A stretch of DNA of 64,000 nucleotides from Saturnia japonica (Eukaryota; Arthropoda; Insecta; Lepidoptera; Saturniidae). The translations under genes and the position numbers were made by a program. The notes beneath the pieces are model-generated. The model saw only the letters and a list, made by a program, of their open reading frames with translations. It was not told where the DNA came from and made no database searches. The stretch spans positions 3,534,001 through 3,598,000 of the forward strand of contig CM065323.1 in assembly GCA_033032175.1 (NCBI GenBank), given 5' to 3'. This document shows positions 55,270 to 64,000 of the stretch, one piece after another; position 1 is the first letter of the stretch, and every line of letters begins with the position of its first letter.

Positions 55270-56231
55270 TGAAAGGCCCTAAGTTATTATTACACGCCTC
55301 ACGGTCGAGACGTTGTAGTGTCTCTGAGAGGCGGGGGAACGCGCAAGCGGTCTTGATGAGACCGAAGCGCTCCAGATGGTCATTGTAGTCAATGAGCTCG
55401 CGGATATCGTGCTCGCGAAGGAGCAGTATCATTAAGTCGTTACTATTAACGACAACGTTAGCGGGCGCGCGGGGCGCGGGAATATCCATAGCCATAAGGG
55501 GCTGTGGATTGGGGCGACGGGGGCCCCATGCGTTCTGCGATGAACGCACGGGTTGCGGTTGCACCGCGCGGGGTGCGGAGAGGCCGGCGGCGGCCGGGGA
55601 CTGGCGCGGGACCGGCAGCGCGGGAAATTCCCCTGACGCCAGCGGGGGTTGCGCTTTGATGGCTGAGGCGGGGGGCGCCGCCCGGGGGGCCGCCTGCCTC
55701 TGCGTGCGTGGCCGCGTGGTGCGCGGGGCCTTGGGGCAACCGCGATAATTCGCGGGATGCCCCTCCTCCCCGCATAACACGCAGCTCGGGGGGACGACGG
55801 AGTCACGCTCGCGCGTGCACTCCCGTGTGGGGTGGTCCTCTCGGCACTTTACGCACCGCGGACGAGAATGACAGTTACGAGCAGCGTGCCCGTACAGCTG
55901 GCAGTTGTGGCACTGCGCAGGCTGGTGGTTTTTGTATGGGGGCTCCACGTTAATCCCGGAGAGCCCGCACACCGTCTCTAGCTGGAAGATGGCCTTTCCC
56001 TCGGGGGAAAGGTCCAATATGGCCACTACCATTTGTAGTGGCCGCTTATCTTTACTGTACATCCGGTGTACTTCCCGGATGGGATAACTTTGCTCCTTGA
56101 GCGAGGAGCACACCTCCGACGGGTCGAGCTCCACAGGAATGCGGCGGATGACCACTCGGAGGACGCGCTCCTCCGCGAGAGAATAGGTGTAGAATTGCAG
56201 ACCTTTCTGCCGGAGGAGGGTGGTGAGTTTG
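55256..56231 (-). CDS. LINE ORF1 (Gag-like), N-terminally truncated
   Basis: Open from the truncation point, first recognisable residues KLTTLLRQKGLQFYTYSLAE, through VLRVVIRRIPVELDP (the conserved RNA-binding PRE-type domain of Jockey ORF1) to two to three CCHC-type zinc knuckles (CHNCQLYGHAARNC, CVKCREDHPTREC, CVLCGEEGHPANYRGC). It then runs into a Pro/Ala-rich stretch and ends GPFNGKV at 55256. The protein binds element RNA and accompanies it to the nucleus. The true start codon is lost with the 5' truncation; the reading from 56155 starts at GTG and is not a start. GC content here is much higher than in flanking DNA, giving several antisense ORFs (55392-55748, 55708-55953 and others) that are shadows. 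Confidence 0.88.
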
Positions 56232-56307
56232 TAAATTGTTCTTGTTTACTTATAAAATTTATAAGAGTGAGGCGTATTTATTGGAGCAGTATAGAACTTT
56301 AGAAGAA

Positions 56308-56545
56308 CAGGTAAATACAAGTAAAAGTTTGGAGATTTTGTTAGGATTTTGAGCTGCCATGTAGTGGTTTCTTTTATTATATAAAAGTATTAAACAGTGG
56401 TGGCATTTTGTGTGATATAATTTGGTTATTGTGCATACACGAAGTGTATTATAAATATAAACTGGAATCATGCATTTTGAGATATCACAAAAACTCTCTT
56501 TATAGACATATCTAACAAGGGAGCTACCATCTTGTTAGACGTTAC
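56308..56545 (-). repeat. Dispersed repeat family 1, copy e
   Basis: cattttgtgtgatataattt, ggttattgtgcatacacgaa and ctaccatcttgttagacgtt are the complement of words in copies b and d. It lies just past the LINE insertion site. Confidence 0.65.
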
Positions 56546-57081
56546 TTTAAAGATTAGAAAATACTACGAAGGATTAAAAATATTGACACTGGCAAGTTCT
56601 ACTGCGGCGTCAACACACGATGAAGAAGAAAAGGCCGTTCCAACGTACCTGGTCCACATAAGGCGTGTGACACAAAAGTATACTGTTTCAGTATGGAACA
56701 AGCTTTTCCTTATTGAACCTGAAGGATCTTTACTTTGTTAGAGAGAGATACAAACAAATATGCTAAGGAACAAGCTCTTTACTCTTCTAAATTTTTACGA
56801 TTTCTTTAAAAATTCTCTTTATTTCACGATTCTTGTAGCATATTGATATAGAATTTGATTTTCATATAAAAGCGATTGAAAATACTATAGTTTTTTTTTC
56901 GATTTATGTAAATATTATTGATAATTCATAAAGCTTAGCATATAAGAAAAAAAAATACGTTTCTGGTATACAAAATTCATCAAAATCCGTAGAGAATTAA
57001 TATTTTCTTATTATTATTTTTTACGAGTTTAAAAGTCGTTTTTTAGTTGTAAATATTATAGCTAATCAATTAAGCAATGGT
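56546..57081. other. Intergenic AT-rich DNA
   Basis: ORF 56532-56741 (69 codons) has no motif. Nothing else recognised. Confidence 0.4.
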
Positions 57082-57385
57082 ATAAGGTTCATCTATGCAA
57101 AATCTCGAAGGTCGAAATTCGATCTGCGACTTTTTAATCGTAGACTATTTTCTGTTAGACATTTGCAGTATGAACCTAAACAATGAATATTATATCACTT
57201 TCCATTAAGTAACAATGTCAATATTTTTGGTAGTCTAAGTTCAATGGTACTGGCACTGGATTCGCAGTATTAATTTATTTTATTTAATATATTAGTAACA
57301 GATATTATAGATACATTTTAGCTTTCTGCACTCATTCTCCATATAAACTTTAACCATGCCAAATCTCAGTCTTCCGTGCGCCGTA
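57082..57385 (-). repeat. Uninterrupted minus copy of the 49.4-50.2 kb repeat
   Basis: Aligns on the minus strand with both halves of the 49.4-50.2 kb repeat; lacks the LTR-like insertion. Confidence 0.8.
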
Positions 57386-60300
57386 CAAAGTAGAGTAGTA
57401 GAGAGAGTACAAAGTTTGTGCTTCACTTATTAATGTAATGAATGATGATGATGTACAAACAGATTACTAATTAAACAGCGAGAGGAGGATTGTGGTTAAA
57501 AATACGGGAAGCGGAGAATGATAGATCGTTTAATATTTTTTGCGTAATGTTTTCTAATATGGGTTATTTTACGTCGTCGACGCGACCGATTGATGGGAAA
57601 ATTGATTAGATTTCGTGATGAAACCATTTGACATTTTTATTGATAGAGCTGACACGTTGTTAGCACAGATGGCGAGAATGGCGGTAACGGATAAAATTCT
57701 AATTTATTACTTGAAATTAAATTAGTCTCATACAAACACTTTGGATTACAAAGGCTTTAGAGGACAAAACACGACGTTTCAGGAGAAGGTAAAAACGAAA
57801 ATTTTTAATGTTTGAAAAAGGCGCTATCTATATTGATGTGATGATCGTTGAAGAATCTGGTTAATAGTTTCATAAATATATGTCTCATACGCTCTAAGAA
57901 ATCAGTTGCAGATAACAATTTTCATGCAACTTACACTCATGTTTTAAGTGATGCATTTATAACTTGCACCTTTAAAATTGGATATTATTAGAAATCCTTT
58001 TCTTATGGAAACGTTTTATTTTTTCTATATTAGTTATAGTTTCTGTTAGTTTTAAACGCTTATAAGACCAATCAAAAGACCGTAAAAACCGAGTACCATT
58101 AGAAAGATATTTTCGTCAAAATGTCCTTTACGTCCTTTGTGATCCAAAGTGATGCTATGTTTCCGTTCACAATAACTTTCGCCGAACGAATTTTTACGTT
58201 CATTCATATAATCTTTTTTTACACGCCTGCGCCCAAAAAGTAGCGTAGTGTTTTCGGTTCATGTATGTGAGATTATTTATTTCACCATAACTTTGAAATG
58301 CTTGAACAGATTCGGATTTATGGGGTATCGTTAAAATCATTACATCATCCCGAGTGATACCGATTATAAAATTTTAGCAAAAAAAAAAATAATATGGTAG
58401 CTACACATTTCAAACTATATAAATACTTTATTTGTGCCAGAAATCGATAGATGGCAACGTCTCGGTATCAAAATGAATTTTATTGTGTTTGGTAATTTAT
58501 TGTTGGTTGAGCCAAAAGGTGGCGCTGTGTTAAAATATACTTAGATATAATTTATTTTGTGAGCAAGCGCGACCTCGCGAGTCAGCAGGAGCAGCATCAG
58601 TCACGGTGAAGTTTCCAATTCCAGTCCATCTACGCCTCGCCGTGGAAGTATAAAACCACTTTTAGTGCTTAAAACTAAAGCGACCTAGCGTGACATGTTT
58701 TAAATAAAAACCTGTCACTAAAATGTTTAAAATACAAATAAATAATTTAAAAAATATATTACAAGTTGTATTAGTTAATCTGTTTATTTATTTACTCGCT
58801 GACTAAACAGACATATACATAACGTTAATTAAAAAAAATTAGTTATCAAGGTGTTTTTCATAAACTAAGGTTCGAAAGTACGTGGGCGGAATAGAAATGA
58901 TAAATATTCTTGTAAGATGTTTGTGATCAACTTATCATTGTAAAATAATAACAAAGATCTGCTACATCTGACACAATCACGACAATAGAATATCGTCGCG
59001 TCGTGTCCCTCGTCACGTTGAATTTCATTCTACTAAAACCTGGTATGTTCTTACATAACGTGTCCCCCACTCTTATGGCGACATTAAATGAATACACGTG
59101 TCTAGTTACGCAATTACACATTTCAGGTATAATTTAATCTTATTTAATGTTTATTTATTGAATTATTTACGAATTTCTTAAATTATCCTTTTGAAACAAC
59201 CTGTACATAAACAGTTGTAGCGCACAGGTAACCCGACGGGGTCACGGATTCTAACAATGAATCAATGAAATGAAAACGTAAAAACAAATACTATTAGAAT
59301 ATGAGACACTTTCTCGTAATGTAGGAAAGCGATAGACCTATGTCGCCGAAGCGTTGCCGTTCCGAGTAGGATATACTCATGTTTTCATGAATGAATCAAT
59401 TGCATAGTGTCACCCAAAATTATGTAGTTTGTTTGATAATTTAATTTTTTTCTGGGTTCGATTATTTTATTTTTATATCATAATTACAGAACATAATAGT
59501 CCAACTAGTGTGTTTAACTAATGTCGACACTATATCGACACGTTCGCGTTGTGTTGGAAATCGAATTATTAAATATTGGCAGATAAAGTCATGCGCTTTG
59601 CGTTGTTTTGCATTTGTTAATAATCTTTCTCAAAAAAGGTAGGTAGGAATAAAAAATTGTAAGGCTGGCGTTCGCTCGATAGTTTCATATAATAATCTTG
59701 TAAATTTACACGACACTTGGGTCTTGATAAAACCCTTTTTTGTAATTTTGAGTATTTCTTGGAGATTCCTTTAGACAGTAATCAACGTAACGGTGATATT
59801 GATTGTACTGTATATGCAGAAGAATGTAAATGTGTGTATGTGTGTGTTGAGTGATTTTATTTGATAAACTGTTGTTGCCGTTAGAAGTGTCGAGTGTATC
59901 GCAGCTTCACTATCGGTTAAACATGACTCGCGAACAGTTTGTTTTTTAAGGGTCCAGAACAAGTCTCGCGTTTTGCTGGCTGTGGTTACCTCGTACACGT
60001 TGTATAAAATGTCTCACCACCATGCTATTGTTTCGTTACTATAAACGTTAAATTAAAATGAACGAGACTTGTTTTTTCCAACCTGTGCTGTAACTTACGT
60101 GGATGCGACGTGAATAGAGCGTAGGTGTCCTTTTCTTTTAATTAAAAAAGTTTAGAGGATTTTGTTATTGTTGTATTTTTAACAAGGATTCATGTTTGTC
60201 GTCGATGTATTTAAACTGGATAGTCGCTGACTACCTACTTTGTTTCTATTGTTTTGATTTGGTAATGAACTATAGTCGAAGTTTTACGACGACATAATAT

Positions 60301-61254
60301 GTTAATTATAGCAATTGTAGTGTCCCTTTTGCTTAATTATTCGGAGCGCTTCGTAATTCTACTGTAGACTTTTTGTTAAGCCGAAATATAGTATGTTTCT
60401 TATCTCACCGGATGCACTTTCATATGATGAGAACTTAAGTATTGGGGAAATAACTAAGACCTTTGTTGACCTTTTATGTACCCCCATGATATGCATATCA
60501 AATGAAATGGTTCGCTGATATGGATACGAAAAAAATTAGTACAACTAAAATACTTACTAAAGGTATGTTTTTAAAAAGTTTTTTGTTTTTAATGAATAAT
60601 TTGATTAATTAAACTAGCCATAATCATCATCGATTGATACAACCTACACATGTATATTATACAGTTTATTGTTTCTGTAATAGAACTTTGCACGTGTTCT
60701 AAGCCTCATATAAAATGTATATTCAAATGGAAATTATTGGATAATATTTTGATCTAACCGCAGTGCACGTTACAGTTGCGCGTGGAGATTAATGTATTGA
60801 TTTTCTACTCACATCCAACGTGATAAATGTGGTAAGTAATGGAAGTTTGCGGGCTTTAGGATTCATTTCATAATTTCAATTTTAAGTAAAACTTTATTAG
60901 CATATAGTTGTGCTTCTCAGATTCAACCGTGATTCATTGGGATTGTACGTGTTTATTTCATACATGTGGTACCAGCTTGTCAGATTGGTTTACGCTTATG
61001 GTCTTTGCGCTGCTCCGAAGGCTCGTAACGTGATTTTAAATAGCCTATTACAATCCTCATGGGGTATCATATGCAAAAATAATTTCAATACCTAGTAAAA
61101 ATTTTAGAGTCACCGGTCATGTATCATAAGGTAATTCACTGAACGAAATATGAAATAAATAATTATTTTTCTAAATTTAGAATGTTGTTTTTTTTTATCA
61201 ATAAATCAATATGATTACGTAAACCGATGTATATTGTTTATTTTTTCGTTGGAA
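57386..61254. other. Intergenic AT-rich DNA
   Basis: Contains a GC-richer patch at about 58,560-58,700 (cgcgacctcgcgagtcagca; acgcctcgccgtggaagtat) of unknown nature. ORFs at 58927-59121, 59771-59998 and 60910-61095 have no motif. No splice-supported exon was found, but short exons could be missed. Confidence 0.45.
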
Positions 61255-61420
61255 AGGGTGTGATTGAAGTGTGGTGATTTTGATTTCATTAGCATTGGAC
61301 CTTCAACTTCGGAAATACACCAGGGAACTCTTCAAACTTATCGAAGTTGATTTTCTTTTTGGAACGAAGTTTCTTATGGGGCGTTGCGGAGGGGTACCCT
61401 AGCCGGCAAAAAACGTCCGT
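61255..61420 (+). repeat. Dispersed repeat (gggaactcttcaaa family)
   Basis: tttcattagcattggacctt, caccagggaactcttcaaac and gttgattttctttttggaac align with 61,725-61,830 (plus) and part of 50,700-50,770. Confidence 0.6.
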
Positions 61421-61479
61421 AACGTATGATTATAAAAGCGTAAGATTTTTAGAGTAATATAGTTTTAGTAATCCTAAAA

Positions 61480-61550
61480 ATATGCTAACGGTCGTAAGCG
61501 TCACTGCTATGACCGAAGACCTAGGTTCGAATCCTCGCCGCGAACGTTTT
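61480..61550 (+). repeat. tRNA-derived SINE head with perfect B box
   Basis: gacctaggttcgaatcctcg contains GGTTCGAATCC (61,524-61,534), a perfect polymerase III B box. The upstream part (gctaacggtcgtaagcgtca) is a degraded A-box region. A T-run follows at 61,549. It does not fold as a full tRNA, and it is embedded in the repeat around 61.3-61.8 kb, so a SINE or tRNA relic is likelier than a gene. Confidence 0.5.
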
Positions 61551-61724
61551 TTTTTTTAATCTTTACTTCGGTCTTCATTTAGTACTGAGGTAACTTAATT
61601 CGAAAATTTATAACATAGAAGTCTTAGTATTAATATATATTTTTTAATTTAATATTTTTTATTTGCTGAACATAGAATAACTATTTTTGTTTATAAACCA
61701 ATTTGGATTATTTTTTTTTTTGTT

Positions 61725-61830
61725 GAATAGCGGATATCTCAAAGGCGGTGCCATTTTAATTTCATTGGCATTGAATCTTTTACTTCGAAGATAAACAAGG
61801 GAACTCTTCAAAACCATAGAGTTTATGTAT
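61725..61830 (+). repeat. Dispersed repeat (gggaactcttcaaa family), second copy
   Basis: tttcattggcattgaatctt and acaagggaactcttcaaaac; same order as the 61,255 copy. Confidence 0.6.
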
Positions 61831-62039
61831 AGTCTATGTATCGTGGCTATACAGTGTGTAATGTACATTCTACGTGATGACTGTTATTATTATTCATGTA
61901 AATAGCTGTTTCTTTGTATATTATTATTATATAATTTTTATAAATCATTGTAAATAAAGGTTTTAAGATAATTTTGTAATGTAGTTTTTTTAAATCATAG
62001 AACTTGAAATTCATATTTTATAATAAGGAACTTCGTTCC

Positions 62040-62066
62040 TATCTGGTGTCCCACGACACCAGAATT
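62040..62066. repeat. Short perfect hairpin in a repeat
   Basis: tctggtgtc-ccac-gacaccaga: nine-base arms and a four-base loop, followed by T9. Probably the end of a dispersed repeat; no RNA gene claim. Confidence 0.6.
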
Positions 62067-62689
62067 TTTTTTTGTTAAAAATGGTCTTGATAAACAAACT
62101 GTCAACTTGCGGAATTACGAACAACAGCTAGTAGCGATTCATGGAAGTAAAGTTTTATCTAATTGAAATAAACAAATGACTAATTATACAGTTCGCGTTG
62201 ACGCCTTAGTTCTGTTTGCAGCGTTAATTCCCTGTAATTGGTCGAGTTAGTGAAAATTTCAAACTAATAAAGCAAGTTCTCGAGTTGTGAAATCAGATCT
62301 TGGATTGAGCGCGGCCCCGGATTAATTATATCTATTAACAAGTACAGCTTCGATATTAATTTTGTTCTGTTAAGTATGAAATAGTTTTTTAATTCCATTT
62401 TCTCATTATCTAAGTAGGTAGGTTTTAAAAGAATGACGGCTCAGTGCAATCCTTAAACAAGCTTAACCCCAACTCCACACGTGGAACCATGGTCAAATTT
62501 TGGCATGTGCGTAATTAGGGTTTGGAGGTCTACCCTAGTAATCGACGGTATTGAAGGAATATATCGTTTTTATTGTTTTCATCATGAGAAAATAAATATT
62601 TAGCTTATAGTGGCTCATCAGCTCACTATATGAAGGAAAATTCGCTAGCTACGCCAATGACTTTCGATTAATGAAGACACCGCCGCCGC

Positions 62690-62800
62690 CTGGTTAGCTG
62701 CAAATCTGTCACCAAGCACGTATACATATATGTGTGCGAGCTCTAGGTTTAGTGGCGTCACCATCTTGGGCCACATGGCCACATCGTCACTTAAAATCGT
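62690..62800 (+). repeat. Dispersed repeat family 3, diverged copy
   Basis: gcctggttagctgcaaatct, gtcaccaagcacg, and gcgtcaccatcttgggccac align with the 51,170 copy. Confidence 0.6.
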
Positions 62801-63571
62801 GTGAAATTGTGGTCAATCGCTAAACGTATACGATATAAAAAAGTTGTGTTTATGTGGAAGTTTCATAAAACTAGATAGGTATGTAGTAAAATTACAAATA
62901 AACAAGTATCTGATATAGTGACATAGTTGATGCTATAAAAATACACTTATTGATGCTGTACGTCTTAAATAATGGGTCTTTATAACAATTCAGATTTTTT
63001 GTGTGGGGGTAAATCTCATGAATTCGCGCCACCAACACATGTAGTTGTAGTGAGTAAGTACCACGTGTTGAATAGATTGTTAAATTATACATTACCTTTT
63101 CACTTTGAAGTTCCAAAGTTAATTATCTTACAAACGAGCCATGTACGTTGTAAATTAAAACACTCATGAAACCGTTATTGGGCGATCGCAATCGTAACAG
63201 AGAGTCAAAGTTTGAGTGAAATAGTACATTATTTCAGTATATCAGAGCGTGACAGCATATCGTATGCGTGAATTACTTAACTGATCTATGTTAATTATCG
63301 CTCGGAGTGCCAATATATGTGAGAAACAAGATTAATACTTTAATAATTTAAATTTAAAATCAATGAAATTTTAATTATTCATATAAAAATAAATATAGTA
63401 ATAAAAAAAAAGTTAAACCAAGGTTTTAGTAATCACTTTTGTCGACAGTTCCTATGACTAATTTCTTAGAAATAGTTTATTAATTAGCTGTGCATTAATT
63501 AGCTCCTCACGCGTTTTTATACAGTAATTATTTACAGCTTATCATTTTACTTTTAATCATATTATTATTAA
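62801..63571. other. Intergenic AT-rich DNA
   Basis: No feature recognised; ORFs at 62892-63116 and 62972-63169 overlap on opposite strands and have no motif. Confidence 0.45.
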
Positions 63572-63720
63572 ATATCTGGGCGACCGAGCTATGCTCGGTG
63601 TCTTAAAAAAAACACCTATCTAGGTATACTTAGAATGTAAAATATTATCTAAATACAAAGTTTCATCCAAATCGTTGGACCCGTATTCTTGTATACAAAA
63701 TTTCATAAGAATCAATTATG
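63572..63720 (+). repeat. Dispersed repeat family 5, copy b
   Basis: Starts gggcgaccgagctatgctcg (a small hairpin), then aacacctatctaggtatact, aatattatctaaatacaaag, tttcatccaaatcgttggac. I associate this start with a common lepidopteran repeat. Confidence 0.65.
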
Positions 63721-64000
63721 TCTTTTTTATCTAAATCCGGTCATACAAATAGAAATTCTTGTTTTTAAGGCGACGGCCATAATTGTGAGGCCACCCACAA
63801 AGTGAGGGTGCATCTCGTTTGTACCGTACAAGCAAGACTGTAGTATTGTTTGAAGGGGCCTCAGCATTCTGTCTTGGCGGATCTCCACTGACGTGTGATT
63901 ATTTTTGGCATAGTCCAACAAAAAGAATTTAATTTGGTATAGGGTTGTCATTTAAAAAAAAAGTAATATAACGTTTCAAATTGTTTGAAGAGAAAAAAAT
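63721..64000. other. Window end, no recognised feature
   Basis: The 74-codon minus ORF 63727-63951 shows no motif. Confidence 0.4.

Larger units (their letters stand above)
51845..56231 (-). mobile_element. Jockey-clade LINE, 5'-truncated in ORF1, ORF2 intact
   Basis: About 4.39 kb on the minus strand. Poly(A) is the T-run 51,845-51,871; then a 3' UTR of about 500 bp, ORF2 (55269-52375), and ORF1 (from the truncation at about 56,231 to 55256). ORF1 ends inside the start of ORF2 (14-base overlap). The 12-bp target duplication is nearly perfect, so the insertion is fairly recent. Related 3' fragments in the window are at 9.1-9.85 and 24.4-25.0 kb. Gag-type ORF1 zinc knuckles plus an endonuclease-RT ORF2 place it in the Jockey group; the precise family name is unknown to me. 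Confidence 0.93.

Noticed and set aside
55392..55748. 118-codon plus-strand ORF
   Set aside because: Shadow of the GC-rich LINE ORF1 on the opposite strand.
61480..61550. Possible tRNA gene (perfect B box)
   Set aside because: No complete cloverleaf: acceptor and D-arm pairing could not be found, and it sits inside a dispersed repeat.

Overview
The window looks like nuclear DNA of an insect, most probably a moth or butterfly (Lepidoptera). It is AT-rich, almost free of long host ORFs and full of transposable elements. Several families are ones I associate with Lepidoptera: a Kabuki/CsRn1-like Ty3/gypsy element, Jockey- and R1-clade LINEs, and dispersed tails such as gtttaccatcaggcaggcca and gggcgaccgagctatgctcg. 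No bacterial-type features, tRNA genes, rRNA genes or CRISPR arrays were seen. The order assignment is inference from repeat families; no search was possible.

Layout. 1-714: edge-truncated, frameshifted Tc1-like transposase. 915-991: mariner scrap (minus). 2193-7047: complete Ty3/gypsy element with LTRs that differ by one base of a C-run, a tRNA-Trp-type primer site, gag, and a pol broken in three places. 7.5-9.9 kb: LINE scraps and a nested MITE. 10-21 kb: intergenic, repeat-derived. 21.3-22.8 kb: first coding exon (minus) of a probable host tetraspan (claudin/PMP22-like) gene plus a candidate 5' UTR exon. 24.4-25.2 kb: truncated Jockey LINE fused to a foreign ORF fragment. 26.4-28.2 kb: decayed second Ty3/gypsy pol.

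28,594-34,893: best candidate for an undescribed host gene, a two-exon gene (plus) for a 79-residue single-pass membrane protein. Its roughly 6-kb intron holds a Merlin transposase remnant, a spliced IS630/Tc1-like transposase pseudogene split by an R1-clade LINE with a perfect 15-bp target duplication, and GC-rich LINE-like repeats. A 65-bp minisatellite follows its stop codon. 36-51 kb: SINE, an unclassified repeat family in both orientations, a four-copy 143-bp tandem array, a CR1-like scrap and a solo-LTR-like insertion. 51,833-56,243: 5'-truncated Jockey-clade LINE with an intact 964-codon ORF2 and a 12-bp target duplication. 56.3-64 kb: repeat copies and unassigned AT-rich DNA.

The genes do not form a pathway. 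The story is a gene-poor region built by successive transposon insertions around two small host membrane-protein loci (one minus, one plus). Most coding text belongs to mobile elements, and most of it is broken; the main exceptions are the gag of the gypsy element and ORF2 of the 52-55 kb LINE.
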